Positions 44,222 through 53,052 of a DNA stretch of 64,000 nucleotides are shown in pieces. Every line of letters begins with the position of its first letter. Within the stretch, counting starts at the first letter, position 1. The position numbers were made by a program, and so were the translations under genes. This DNA is from Sulfitobacter sp. JL08 (lineage in GTDB: Bacteria; Pseudomonadota; Alphaproteobacteria; Rhodobacterales; Rhodobacteraceae), in the NCBI RefSeq assembly GCF_003352045.1, contig NZ_CP025815.1:2170001-2234000 (forward strand), given 5' to 3'. The notes beneath the pieces are model-generated. The model was given only the letters and a program-made list of their open reading frames with translations. It ran no database searches and was not told the DNA's origin.

Positions 44222-45448
44222 TTAAACGATATCGTCCAAAGCGTTCAAAAGTTGGTCCATTTCGGATTGTGCGGTGTAATGGGTGAAACTCAGCCGCAGC
44301 ACACCGTCCTCGGGCGAGATACCCAACGCTTCCAGCGCGCGCACCGCATAAAAATCACTGCCCTCGGCCATGATCCCGCGATCCGCCAGCTTTTTCGCCA
44401 GCGGAAAGGCCGCGCGCCCCAGATCCAGCGCCACGGTCGGCGCCCGTCCGCTCGCCTTGTCCGGCCCGATCAGCCTGACGGAATTACGGATGTTTGCCCA
44501 GTCCAGAAGCGGCTGCAACAGTCTGGTTTCATGGGCGCGCATCAGGTCGTGCACAAAGGCGGATTTCCTGGCTGGCGCCATATCGCCGCCACCACCGTGA
44601 TGTGCATGGAGCGCGTCGATGTAATCCGCCATTCCGGCGCAGGCGGCTATCTGGGCATGGTCCGGACCCGCCGGGGTAAAGCGTTTATACAAGCTGTCCG
44701 CATTGAAATAATGCCCCTGATTGGGCAGCAATTCCCCCAAGGCCCGCCGGATCACCATCAATCCCTGATGCGGCCCGTATGTCTTATAGGCTGATAACAG
44801 ATAGATATCGGCCCCCAGCATCCCGACATCGGGGAACCCGTGTGGCGCATAACTGACCCCGTCAACACACACGAACGCGCCCGCCGCATGGGCCATTGCA
44901 GTGATTTCAACCACCGGATTGATCGCGCCGATCACGTTGGAGCAATGCGGAAAGCACACCAACCGTACCTTTTCGTCCAGCAACTCATCCAGATCATCGG
45001 TGTTCAGCATACCGCTAACGGGGTCGATCTTCCACTCGCGCACCTCGATCCCCTGATCGGCCAGACGCCGCCACGGCCCGGAATTTGCCTCGTGATCCTG
45101 ATTGGTCACGATTATCGCCTCGCCCTTTTGCATCCAGTCCCCGAACGCACGGGCCAGAACATAGGTGTTCTGTGTCGTTGACGGGCCAAAGCTCAACTCG
45201 TCGCCCGCCACCCCAAGCATGGCCGAAAGCCGGGCGCGCGCCTCGTCCATTTCGCAGCCCGCCAGTTGTGACGCGGCATAGGGCGCATAGGGCTGCACCT
45301 TGCGCTGCGTATAAAAGCGGAACAACCGGTCGATCACCGGCTTGCAGGTATAAGACCCGCCCGCGTTTCCAAAAAAGGCCTGACCGCGCAGGCTCGGTTC
45401 GCTGAACGCCGGGAATTGCGCCCGGACAAAATCGATATCAAGTGTCAT
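44222..45448 (-). CDS. Class V aminotransferase (cysteine desulfurase-like)
   Basis: A 408-aa PLP enzyme. The PLP lysine lies in YLLSAYKTYGPHQGLMV, the aspartate in AFVCVDGVSYAPHGFPD, and THYT near the C-terminus matches the family. It resembles the VC1184/CsdA-like group of class V aminotransferases. The loop with a sulfur-carrying cysteine is not obvious, so it may not be a desulfurase. It lies 55 bp upstream of the photolyase on the same strand. Confidence 0.88.
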   Translation of the reverse strand: MTLDIDFVRAQFPAFSEPSLRGQAFFGNAGGSYTCKPVIDRLFRFYTQRKVQPYAPYAASQLAGCEMDEARARLSAMLGVAGDELSFGPSTTQNTYVLARAFGDWMQKGEAIIVTNQDHEANSGPWRRLADQGIEVREWKIDPVSGMLNTDDLDELLDEKVRLVCFPHCSNVIGAINPVVEITAMAHAAGAFVCVDGVSYAPHGFPDVGMLGADIYLLSAYKTYGPHQGLMVIRRALGELLPNQGHYFNADSLYKRFTPAGPDHAQIAACAGMADYIDALHAHHGGGGDMAPARKSAFVHDLMRAHETRLLQPLLDWANIRNSVRLIGPDKASGRAPTVALDLGRAAFPLAKKLADRGIMAEGSDFYAVRALEALGISPEDGVLRLSFTHYTAQSEMDQLLNALDDIV

Positions 45449-45488
45449 GGCAGATTGGTGGCGCGTCCCGCATCATGCGTCAAGACCA

Positions 45489-45516
45489 CAAAAAAAGGCC
45501 GCCCCGAAAGGCGGCC
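45489..45516 (-). terminator. Intrinsic terminator after BCCT gene
   Basis: GGCCGCC and GGCGGCC (45497-45516) form a 7-bp stem with a 6-base loop; on the minus strand it is followed by a T-tract (complement of 45489-45496). It lies 32 bp past the BCCT stop. Confidence 0.85.
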
Positions 45517-45547
45517 TGATCTTGCAGAGTAAATTGTAACGCGGTTG

Positions 45548-47395
45548 CTATTCCGCGGGTTCGGCCGCGACAACCGATGTGGTGGGCAAACCATGCTTGA
45601 TACGCTGCCCGTCACGCCAGATCGCCTTGATCAGCGAAACGCCCATCAACACCATCACAAAGCTGAACGGCAAGGCCCCGATCACCATCGCCGTCTGGAT
45701 CGCGCCCAGACCGCCGGCAATAATCAGACCGCCCACAACCAATGCCAGGGCAGCGCCCCAGAACAGGATATGCGGGCGCGCCTTTGGTCCTTCATCACCC
45801 GCCGCGTTGATCGTGTTGATGATCAGCACCGCGCTGTCCGCCGACGTGACCAGATAGGTCAGCAACAGCACAACAATCAGGATCGACATCAGCCAGGCCA
45901 GTGTTTCGCTCAGGATCACACCCAGCATCGCGAACAACTGGTCTGCCTGACCAGCGCCGACAATGGCACCGTTTGCTTCGCCGGTCAGTTCCAGATCGAT
46001 GGCTGTACCGCCCACGATCGCGAACCAGACGAAACACATCAGCGCCGGGATCACCATCGCACCCAGAACATATTCCCGCACCGTACGACCTTTCGAGATC
46101 CGTGCCAGAAACACGCCGACGAACGGCGCGAACGCAATCCACCAGGCCCAGTAGAAGATGGTCCAGGCACCCTGCCAGCCCGACAGTCTGCTTTCGGTGG
46201 CCGCAGCATAGGCCGCTGCAATATCACCTGCCGGCAAAGATGCGGCACCTTCCGGCAATCCTTCGGTAAAGGACGCCAAAGTGCCCCACGGGCTTGTCGC
46301 GCCGTCATACACGGCCGACAGCGTCTCGGCGGGCAACGCCTGAACGCTTGCCGGCACATTTGCCACAAACGCATCCATGGGTGTTGCCGACCAGACGGTA
46401 AAGATGTTCCCCGGAATGGACAGGAGATAATCCCAGATACCGACAAACAACGCCGACAGCCCAAAGAAGGTCGATCCGAAGATGACAAAGAAGGTCAGAA
46501 CGAAAAAGCTGAGGCCCATGTTGATGTTGGACAGCCACTTGATCCCCTTGCCCACACCGGAAAGCGCCGACAGCGTCGATGCACCCATGATGATCAGCAG
46601 TGCAAAGATGATCGCGCTGGTCGAGGATGATTGCGAACCATCCGCCGCCGTCGTGTACAGCCAGTCGCCGAAGCCGATCCGCGAAAGGCCCGCAATAAAC
46701 TGCTCCACGCCAAAGCCCAGCGTCTGCGCCACACCCAGAACCGTGGCAACAACCGCCACCACGTCCACAGCATGTCCTACCGGACCAGACAGCTTTGTGC
46801 CAAAAATCGGCACCAGTGCCGACCGGATGGTCAACGGCAGCCCGCGCCGATACGAGAAATAGCCAAGCGCCAGCCCGACAATCGCATAAGACGCCCATGC
46901 CGCAAGCCCCCAGTGGGTGAACGACCAGATATAGGCATCCCGCACGTTTCCGGCAGTGCTGCCTTCGGTGTCACCCATGATCGTCGCGGGGTTCGATCCG
47001 AAATGATACATCGGCTCTGCCGTTGCAAAGGTCAGCATCCCGATACCGATACCGGCGCCGAACATCATGGAAAACCACGAAAAGTTCGAAAATTCCGGTT
47101 TGTCAGACTCAAGCCCAAGCTTGAGCTTGCCCGCCGTCGGCCACAGCGCCAGCGCGAAACACAGGATCACGAAAAACGCCATCACATAGACGTACCAGTA
47201 ACTGAACGATGCAAGAATGATACTGTTCAGTGCCCCCAGAACGCTGGCCGCCTGATCGGGGAACGCGATGGCCCACAGGATCAGCGCACCGACCAGTAAC
47301 TTGGCCGTAATGGTCACATCCTTGGTGAACCCTCGATAAAATCCGGACGCTGCCGTCTTGATCGGCAGCTCCGTTAGAGCTGGTTTTATTGGCAT
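45548..47395 (-). CDS. BCCT-family betaine/DMSP-type transporter
   Basis: A 615-aa transporter with about twelve membrane segments. It has the BCCT hallmarks: FSWFSMMFGAGIGIGMLTFA, WGLAAWASYAIVGLALGYFS, and the WAWWIAFAPFVGVFLARISK motif with Trp residues of the substrate box. Family members import glycine betaine, choline, carnitine or DMSP. The ATG at 47395 follows GGAGGG. Position next to acuI and dmdA suggests DMSP as substrate; this is inference, since betaine carriers share the fold. An intrinsic terminator follows. Confidence 0.92.
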   Translation of the reverse strand: MPIKPALTELPIKTAASGFYRGFTKDVTITAKLLVGALILWAIAFPDQAASVLGALNSIILASFSYWYVYVMAFFVILCFALALWPTAGKLKLGLESDKPEFSNFSWFSMMFGAGIGIGMLTFATAEPMYHFGSNPATIMGDTEGSTAGNVRDAYIWSFTHWGLAAWASYAIVGLALGYFSYRRGLPLTIRSALVPIFGTKLSGPVGHAVDVVAVVATVLGVAQTLGFGVEQFIAGLSRIGFGDWLYTTAADGSQSSSTSAIIFALLIIMGASTLSALSGVGKGIKWLSNINMGLSFFVLTFFVIFGSTFFGLSALFVGIWDYLLSIPGNIFTVWSATPMDAFVANVPASVQALPAETLSAVYDGATSPWGTLASFTEGLPEGAASLPAGDIAAAYAAATESRLSGWQGAWTIFYWAWWIAFAPFVGVFLARISKGRTVREYVLGAMVIPALMCFVWFAIVGGTAIDLELTGEANGAIVGAGQADQLFAMLGVILSETLAWLMSILIVVLLLTYLVTSADSAVLIINTINAAGDEGPKARPHILFWGAALALVVGGLIIAGGLGAIQTAMVIGALPFSFVMVLMGVSLIKAIWRDGQRIKHGLPTTSVVAAEPAE

Positions 47396-47511
47396 TTTTC
47401 CCTCCACTGCCGCCCGAAAGAAAGACGGTCATTTTTGCGTATTGCGTTTTTATTGTGCCTGATATTGCAGCAATACATACATCTCAGGCTCATCATAAGC
47501 GGCACTATGTC

Positions 47512-47538
47512 AACAAAAAAAGGCAGCTTGCGCTGCCT
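47512..47538 (-). terminator. Intrinsic terminator after acuI
   Basis: GGCAGC and GCTGCC (47522-47537) enclose a TTGC loop; on the minus strand a T-tract follows (complement of 47515-47521). It separates acuI from the BCCT gene, which therefore needs its own promoter. Confidence 0.85.
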
Positions 47539-47561
47539 TTGATCTTTTAATCCCTTGCCAC

Positions 47562-48551
47562 TTACGCGTTCACATCCACCACAACCCGGCCCTTGACCTG
47601 GCCTTTCAGAATGTCTTTCCCCAGTTGCGGCAGATCGCCCAGCGTCGCCGGTTGCACCATCGCATCCAGCTTGTCCATCGGCAGATCCTTGGCAATCCGC
47701 GCCCAGGCCCGCACTCGGTTGTCATAGGGCTGCATCACGCTGTCGATCCCCAAAAGGTTCACACCGCGCAACAGGAACGGAATGACCGTCGCAGGCAAAT
47801 CCGCCCCGCCGGCAAGGCCAACAGCAGCCACGGAAGCCCCGTATTTCATCTGTCCAAGCACCCGCGCCAGCATTGCCCCCCCCACGGCATCGACACAGCC
47901 CGCCCAGGTTTCGCCCTCAAGCGGACGCTTGACGGTTTCGTTGATGTCTTCGCGCGCGACAATCTGTGTTGCGCCCAGCGATTTCAGATAATCGGCAGTT
48001 TCGGGGCGTCCGGTTACACCGGCCACTTCGTGTCCCAGATGCGCCAGAATGGCCGTGGCAACCGATCCAACCCCACCGGCAGCGCCGGTCACCAGTACCG
48101 GCCCGTGCCCCGGCTTCAGCCCGTGATCCTCCAACGCCATCACCGCCAGCATCGCGGTGAAACCGGCCGTTCCTACCGCCATCGCAGCGCGCGTGTCCAG
48201 CCCTTCGGGCAAGGGCACCAGCCAGTCGGCCTTGACCCGTGCCTTCTGCGAATATCCGCCCCAATGCGCCTCGCCCACGCGCCAGCCTGTCAGCACCACC
48301 TTGTCGCCGAGTTTATAGCGCGCGTCCTCTGAACTTTCGACAGTGCCGGCAAAATCGATCCCGGGCACATGCGGATAATTGCGCACCAAACCGCCCCCCG
48401 GACCGATGCACAGCCCGTCCTTGTAATTCACCGTGGAATATTCAACCGCGACAGTCACCTCGGCATGGGGCAGATCATCCAGACTGATCTGCGACACCGC
48501 TGCGCTGGTTTTTCCGTCTTCATTCTTGTTCACGACCAATGCGTTAAACAT
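47562..48551 (-). CDS. acuI: Acrylyl-CoA reductase (AcuI type)
   Basis: A 329-aa zinc-independent medium-chain reductase of the YhdH/AcuI type. Key segments: VEYSTVNYKDGLCIGPGGGL, VPGIDFAGTVESS, and the NADPH loop VLVTGAAGGVGSVATAILAH. AcuI reduces acrylyl-CoA to propionyl-CoA and protects against acrylate toxicity in DMSP users. The ATG at 48551 follows GGAG by six bases. It sits 99 bp downstream of dmdA, the arrangement known from Ruegeria pomeroyi. Confidence 0.92.
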   Translation of the reverse strand: MFNALVVNKNEDGKTSAAVSQISLDDLPHAEVTVAVEYSTVNYKDGLCIGPGGGLVRNYPHVPGIDFAGTVESSEDARYKLGDKVVLTGWRVGEAHWGGYSQKARVKADWLVPLPEGLDTRAAMAVGTAGFTAMLAVMALEDHGLKPGHGPVLVTGAAGGVGSVATAILAHLGHEVAGVTGRPETADYLKSLGATQIVAREDINETVKRPLEGETWAGCVDAVGGAMLARVLGQMKYGASVAAVGLAGGADLPATVIPFLLRGVNLLGIDSVMQPYDNRVRAWARIAKDLPMDKLDAMVQPATLGDLPQLGKDILKGQVKGRVVVDVNA

Positions 48552-48650
48552 CTTATTCTCCTGTTCCACGCGGCGGCACCTTGCGCACCGCCTTCCTCTT
48601 CATTTGTCCGCAAATACTCCCGCCGGAGGCTCCGGCGGGGGTTGGCGGGA

Positions 48651-49754
48651 CTACAACCAGAATGCCTCCTGCACGGTTGCACCGCGCATGCCATCGGGGG
48701 TTTCGACCTCAAGCCTGGTGCCCGCGTCCCAATGGGTCATGCGCACCATGCCGATGGCCACGTTGGTTTTGAAATCGGGCGACCAGGCCGCCGATGTCAC
48801 CTGCCCCACACGTTTGCCCTTGGCAAAGACCGGCCACGCGCGGTCACATCCGGGCACGGCATCGCCGTCAATCGCAATCGGGCGCACCTGCTGCACCGGC
48901 CCTTCCTTGGCCACCCGCAGCAATGCATCCCGCCCGATACAGCCGATTGCCGTCTGGGTGTCGCAAAACCGCCCCAGCCCGCATTCATGCGGCGTGTTGT
49001 CATCCGTCATGTCATTGCCGTAAGACAGCAAACCCGCCTCGACCCGCTCGATCCCGTTGGGGCACCCGGCCCGCACGTTCAGATTTTCTCCGGCCTCGAA
49101 CAGCGCGTTCCACAAGGGCATGCCGATATCACTGCCCTCGACATAGATCTCGAACCCGCCCTGCTTGGAATAGCCTGATCGTGCCACGACCAGATCGCGC
49201 CCCTCGAACTGGTAAAGCCCGTAGCGGAAAAAGCGGATGCTGCGCACCGACTCTCCGAACACCCGTTCCATCAGATCGTCGGCCTTGGGCCCCTGCACCG
49301 CCAGTGGCGAAATATCGGGTTCATCCACCAACACGTCCAGCCGATAACCGTTGGCCACGCCCTTGACCCACAACAACAGGTCACTGTCGGCAATCGAAAT
49401 CCACCAGCGGTCTTCCGTCAATTTGACCGCAACCGGATCGTTCAGCATCCCGCCAGTTTCATCGACGATGGGCACATAGTAACACTGCCCCGGCAGCATG
49501 CCGCGCAGATCGCGCGGCGTCAGCATTTGCATCAGACGCGCCGCATCCGGGCCGCGCAATTCCACCTGCCGCTCGCAGGCCACATCCCACACCTGCACGT
49601 GATCCTTCAGATGCCGGTAATCGGCCTGAACCGTCTCGAACATAGTGGGCAGCAACATCCGGTTGTAAACCGTGTACGCTTTCACGCCAGCGGCCTCGAC
49701 GCCGTCGGAAAAAGGGGTGCGCCGCAAACGGCGGGAGGGAGAGATCAGGGCCAT
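48651..49754 (-). CDS. dmdA: DMSP demethylase
   Basis: A 367-aa GcvT-fold enzyme that moves a methyl group from dimethylsulfoniopropionate to tetrahydrofolate, giving methylmercaptopropionate. It reads VWDVACERQVELRGPDAARL, IADSDLLLWVKGVANGY, GYSKQGGFEIYVEGSDIG and NMTDDNTPHECGLGRF-like features typical of DmdA rather than glycine-cleavage T protein. The linkage to acuI supports the call. The start overlaps the DinB gene stop (TAATG), so it belongs to the upstream operon. Confidence 0.93.
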   Translation of the reverse strand: MALISPSRRLRRTPFSDGVEAAGVKAYTVYNRMLLPTMFETVQADYRHLKDHVQVWDVACERQVELRGPDAARLMQMLTPRDLRGMLPGQCYYVPIVDETGGMLNDPVAVKLTEDRWWISIADSDLLLWVKGVANGYRLDVLVDEPDISPLAVQGPKADDLMERVFGESVRSIRFFRYGLYQFEGRDLVVARSGYSKQGGFEIYVEGSDIGMPLWNALFEAGENLNVRAGCPNGIERVEAGLLSYGNDMTDDNTPHECGLGRFCDTQTAIGCIGRDALLRVAKEGPVQQVRPIAIDGDAVPGCDRAWPVFAKGKRVGQVTSAAWSPDFKTNVAIGMVRMTHWDAGTRLEVETPDGMRGATVQEAFWL

Positions 49755-50260
49755 TATTCAGGTTCCGGCATAAAGGGAAGATCGGTATCGGACGTTTTCA
49801 GTCCTGCGGCGGTCATCATCGCGTGGATTTGCCCGCGATGGTGGGTCTGATGATTGAAAAGCTGCATCACACAGATCTCCTTGGGCTTTGTCAGTTCTTT
49901 TCCAACGGCGCCGGAAAACCATGTCAGATCGCCTTTCAGGTCGATATTGTTCAGCATTTGCGCCCATTGCAGAATCCGTCCATCGGTTTTGAACCGCGCG
50001 GCGCTCCAACTGGCAAAAGTGGGGTGCTGTACCAGTCCTTCCTTGGGGCCCACCGCAGGCCGATCGCCCCCGTCAAAGCGCGAAATCCACAGATGATCGC
50101 CCCAGACCAGATGATTGAGCGTCGCCATGATCGATCCGAAAAACGCGCCCCGGTCCTGATGCAAAGCCTTTTCATCCAGCGCCTTGAGAGTGTCGGTCAT
50201 CTGTGTGTTCTGCCACGCATTGTAGCGCGCCATCGTGACGCAATACCCGCGGTCGATCAT
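49754..50260 (-). CDS. DinB-family protein
   Basis: A 168-aa four-helix protein of the DinB/YfiT superfamily. The three metal-binding histidines are visible: IMATLNHLVWGDHLW (first) and LFNHQTHHRGQIHAMM (second pair). Family members include thiol-transfer enzymes such as bacillithiol and mycothiol S-transferases, but many are unknown. The ATG at 50260 overlaps the DUF1326 stop (TGATG) and its stop overlaps dmdA, so all three are translationally coupled. Confidence 0.88.
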   Translation of the reverse strand: MIDRGYCVTMARYNAWQNTQMTDTLKALDEKALHQDRGAFFGSIMATLNHLVWGDHLWISRFDGGDRPAVGPKEGLVQHPTFASWSAARFKTDGRILQWAQMLNNIDLKGDLTWFSGAVGKELTKPKEICVMQLFNHQTHHRGQIHAMMTAAGLKTSDTDLPFMPEPE

Positions 50261-50961
50261 CACTTGGGGCCTTTCCAGTCGATCGGGCAGATTTCGGCCG
50301 ACATGCCGGCAAAATCCCACACCCGCCCGTAATCGCGCACGCGGCTTTTCAGCCCCTTGGCGGCAATTATGTCCGGCCCCATCCAGTATTTGGAATTGCT
50401 GACCATCACCGGATGTTCCGGGCTCAGCCCCGCGATCATCTCGATCTCGCCCTGTATCTTGCGGCCGATATTGATCGACCGGCGATTGCCTTCGCGCACG
50501 ATCTCGACCGGCGCCTTTTCCGCGCCGATGATTTCGGACACCAGCATCGTGAACAGGCCCGTCGTGCCGCCCGCGGCTCCGGAAAAGATTTGCAGGATGC
50601 CATTATAGGCTTTCTGGCTGGCACGTTCGTCGACATAAGCGGCGACCTTCCAGTTGCCCTCGCCCATGCGACCGGGAATATCCACCAGCAGCCCGACATT
50701 CAGACCACCCAGATCCTCGCCTTCGTAATGGCCCTCATCAATGGCAATCGCCATCCACGCGTGGCAATGGCCTTCGGTCGGCGGGTGTGCACCCAGTGAA
50801 ACAACACAGGGGCAGAATACGGTACACGAGCAGTTCAGGAACAGCTCTCCCTTGATTGCCCATTCGGTTGCATTTGTCTGCCGCCGTTTGGGGTTGGGCA
50901 TCCGCTGGTCGATCCGTTGCGATATTGGCAAACGATCCGCATCAGGTCTTTTGGTCGCCAT
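50260..50961 (-). CDS. DUF1326 domain protein
   Basis: A 233-aa protein. The domain opens with EWAIKGELFLNCSCTVFCPC, then a CHAWMAIAIDEGHYEGEDLGG segment; the cysteine group NCSCTVFCPC looks like a metal site. Later it has GEGNWKVAAYVDERA and MVSNSKYWMGPDI. DUF1326 proteins are regularly paired with DUF2182 membrane proteins, as here (12 bp gap), and with dmdA downstream. Proposed metal handling is inference. Confidence 0.85.
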   Translation of the reverse strand: MATKRPDADRLPISQRIDQRMPNPKRRQTNATEWAIKGELFLNCSCTVFCPCVVSLGAHPPTEGHCHAWMAIAIDEGHYEGEDLGGLNVGLLVDIPGRMGEGNWKVAAYVDERASQKAYNGILQIFSGAAGGTTGLFTMLVSEIIGAEKAPVEIVREGNRRSINIGRKIQGEIEMIAGLSPEHPVMVSNSKYWMGPDIIAAKGLKSRVRDYGRVWDFAGMSAEICPIDWKGPK

Positions 50962-50973
50962 GTCTCTCTCCCT

Positions 50974-51780
50974 TTAAATCAGTGTCGTGTACGGGGCCGC
51001 CATCACGGCGCATCCGCCCGCGATCAACGCAAATCCCATCGGTTTCGTCACATAATGCCCGATCTGGGGCAGTTTTTCGATCACCATGAACAGCGTCGCC
51101 AACCCCATCCACAACAGGCTCATCACCCCGCCGACAAAGCCAAGCACCATGAAGCCCCAGCAACAGCCCACGCAGAACGCGCCCAATCCCAGCCCCATAC
51201 GCATGCCGCCGCCAAATCCGGTCCGCCAGTGGCCCAGAAAATACATCATCGGGCTGTGGCAAACGCCGTGGCATACCTCTTTGGCGCGGGTGAACTGGAA
51301 CGCCCCGACCGCGATCAGCAATCCACCGGCAAACCAGTGCGATGTGGCGATGCCCAGCATGTCGATCGCGCCGGAAAACAGCAGCGCCAGTTGCACCAGC
51401 GCAATCAGCGCCGCAAACCCGACCCAGACCACGAAATAGCCCAGCAACACGCCCAGCCATCCGGCCCGGGTGCCTGTGGCGCTGGTCATCAGATCCTCGT
51501 AGCTGCGCAGGGTCGGCACCAGCGTCGGCAGCATCATCGCCGCCATCATGATCGCCCACATCCAGAACAGCGGGCCGAAAGTGGCCATCGGCATGTACAT
51601 GTCCATACGCGGATCCATGCCCTGCATCGCCTGCCCCATCGGTCCCGGGCGCCCCAGCAGATCCAGATCCATATCGGCGCTCATGGAATACATGACCCAC
51701 CATGCCGCCAGAATGGCCGCAAAAAATCCGATCCACAAAATATTGCGTACAGGTGTCAGGCTCACCGAATTCTCCCGCAT
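50974..51780 (-). CDS. DUF2182 membrane protein (metal-binding type)
   Basis: A 268-aa membrane protein with about seven hydrophobic segments and many methionines (SMSADMDLDLLGRPGPMGQAM, MDPRMDMYMPMATFGPLFWM). It also has the cysteine and histidine cluster TRAKEVCHGVCHSPMMYFLG and GAFCVGCCWGFM. The Met/Cys/His-rich pattern suggests soft-metal (copper-like) binding. The ATG at 51780 is the first that avoids the GntR coding strand. It is first of the operon DUF2182-DUF1326-DinB-dmdA, facing a GntR regulator. Confidence 0.88.
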   Translation of the reverse strand: MRENSVSLTPVRNILWIGFFAAILAAWWVMYSMSADMDLDLLGRPGPMGQAMQGMDPRMDMYMPMATFGPLFWMWAIMMAAMMLPTLVPTLRSYEDLMTSATGTRAGWLGVLLGYFVVWVGFAALIALVQLALLFSGAIDMLGIATSHWFAGGLLIAVGAFQFTRAKEVCHGVCHSPMMYFLGHWRTGFGGGMRMGLGLGAFCVGCCWGFMVLGFVGGVMSLLWMGLATLFMVIEKLPQIGHYVTKPMGFALIAGGCAVMAAPYTTLI

Positions 51781-51798
51781 GTTCGCCGACTCAAGGAC

Positions 51799-51833
51799 TT
51801 GCCTTTTTAATGTCAGACATTTAATTGTCTGAC
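51799..51833 (+). promoter_or_regulatory. GntR promoter and perfect operator palindrome
   Basis: GTCAGACA (51812-51819) and TGTCTGAC (51826-51833) are a perfect 8-bp inverted repeat with a 6-base gap, ending two bases before the GntR start codon. A candidate -35 TTGCCT (51799) and -10 TAATTG (51822) are 17 bp apart, so the operator overlaps the -10 and transcription would begin almost at the ATG, giving a leaderless mRNA. The site is 32 bp from the divergent operon start. Confidence 0.65.
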
Positions 51834-51835
51834 AA

Positions 51836-52579
51836 ATGAAAATTGATCCAGACAACCCCGCAGACCTGTCGGCCCAGATCGCCACCGCCATTCGCGACGC
51901 GATTATGTCCGGCGCGCTGATCGTTGATGCCCGCCTCCCGTCCGAGGCCGAACTGGTCGAACAGTTCCAGGTGTCGCGCCCCACCGTGCGCGAGGCCCTG
52001 AAACGTCTGGCGGCCCAATCCCTGATCCGCACCCAGCGCGGTGCCTCCGGCGGCGCCTTTGTCAACCGGATCAGCTTTGAAGACGCCTACAACCAGCAAA
52101 TCACCACATCCACATTGCTGCTCAGCATGAACGCGGTCAGCTTTGAAACCGCGTGCGAAGCGCGTTACGCACTGGAACGCGCCTGCGCCCCGCTTTCGGC
52201 CACGCGCCGCAGCGCCGATCATCTGGCCACGATGCGCGCCGAAATCCACCGCCAGTCCCAGCCTGGCCTGACGGACGAGGCGTTCTGCGCCTCTGATGTG
52301 GCGTTTCACCGCGCGCTGGTCGATGGCGCAGGCAATCCCGTGCTCAGCTATCAACTGGCGGGCGCTGTCGAAGCGATGCAGCCCCTGATGAACATGATCA
52401 CCTTTACCGCCCGCGACCGCGCGCGCATCGTGGCGCTGCACACCCGCATCGCCGATGCGCTGGAAACACAGGACGGCGATGAAACCAGCGCCGCGCTGTC
52501 CGCGCTCGAGGCCGAGACCCAGGCCCTGGCCCAAAGCGTCTTTGCCGCACGTAAAAGCGCGGGCGCACGCGAAAGCTAG
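51836..52579 (+). CDS. GntR-family regulator, FadR/FCD subfamily
   Basis: A 247-aa regulator. The winged helix is at residues 12-75 (QIATAIRDAIMSGALIVDAR, LVEQFQVSRPTVREALKRLA), followed by an FCD ligand domain with metal-binding histidines likely in ASDVAFHRALVDGAGNPVLS. It diverges from the DUF2182-DUF1326-DinB-dmdA operon and has a perfect palindrome at its start, so it likely represses itself and that operon. I infer a ligand from DMSP breakdown, but nothing in the sequence proves it. Confidence 0.9.
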   Translation: MKIDPDNPADLSAQIATAIRDAIMSGALIVDARLPSEAELVEQFQVSRPTVREALKRLAAQSLIRTQRGASGGAFVNRISFEDAYNQQITTSTLLLSMNAVSFETACEARYALERACAPLSATRRSADHLATMRAEIHRQSQPGLTDEAFCASDVAFHRALVDGAGNPVLSYQLAGAVEAMQPLMNMITFTARDRARIVALHTRIADALETQDGDETSAALSALEAETQALAQSVFAARKSAGARES

Positions 52580-52618
52580 GCCCTTGCCGCGCGCAGCACG
52601 CAGCGCTACCTGCATCTC

Positions 52619-52969
52619 ATGACAGATACTCTCAACATCGTGGCCGCGCTTCTGACCATCGGCTTTGGGCTTTTCGGCTTTCTTGCGCCGCGCTTTACTG
52701 CCGCTGCGCTAGATCTGGCGCCCACCACATCCACCATGGGGCTGTCGGAAATGCGTGCTTCGGTCGGCGGGCTTTTCGTCGTGGCGGGTGCGGCCGCCCT
52801 GTGGATCGCAACGCCGCTGGCCTATGCCATGGTGGGGTTTTGTTTTGCCGGCGCGGCGCTCGGGCGCGGCCTGTCCCTGCTGCTGGACAGCCCGCCGCTG
52901 CGCAAGACCCTGCTGTTCGGCGGGATCGAAGCCGCACTGGCGCTGTGGCTCATCGCGGCCAATCTCTGA
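52619..52969 (+). CDS. DUF4345 family membrane protein
   Basis: A 116-aa protein with four hydrophobic segments (NIVAALLTIGFGLFGFLAP, VGGLFVVAGAAALWIATPLA, VGFCFAGAALGRGLSLLLD, GIEAALALWLIAANL). The MGLSEMRASVGGLFV motif is typical of DUF4345. It is 39 bp downstream of the GntR gene and probably co-transcribed. Function unknown. Confidence 0.78.
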   Translation: MTDTLNIVAALLTIGFGLFGFLAPRFTAAALDLAPTTSTMGLSEMRASVGGLFVVAGAAALWIATPLAYAMVGFCFAGAALGRGLSLLLDSPPLRKTLLFGGIEAALALWLIAANL

Positions 52970-53017
52970 CACCGCATCTTCATCTTTTCAAAAATACTTG
53001 TCGCGCTGCACAAGCAA

Positions 53018-53046
53018 TTGAAACGCAACACGGGTTGTCTTATATA
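53018..53046 (+). promoter_or_regulatory. Strong sigma-70-type promoter of the tmRNA gene
   Basis: TTGAAA (53018-53023) and TATATA (53041-53046) with exactly 17 bp between them. Transcription would start near 53053, just before the acceptor piece of the tmRNA. Confidence 0.7.
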
Positions 53047-53052
53047 AAAACT

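Noticed and set aside
44222-45448. Calling the class V aminotransferase a cysteine desulfurase (SufS/IscS)
   Set aside because: No clear sulfur-carrying Cys loop and no iron-sulfur genes nearby.
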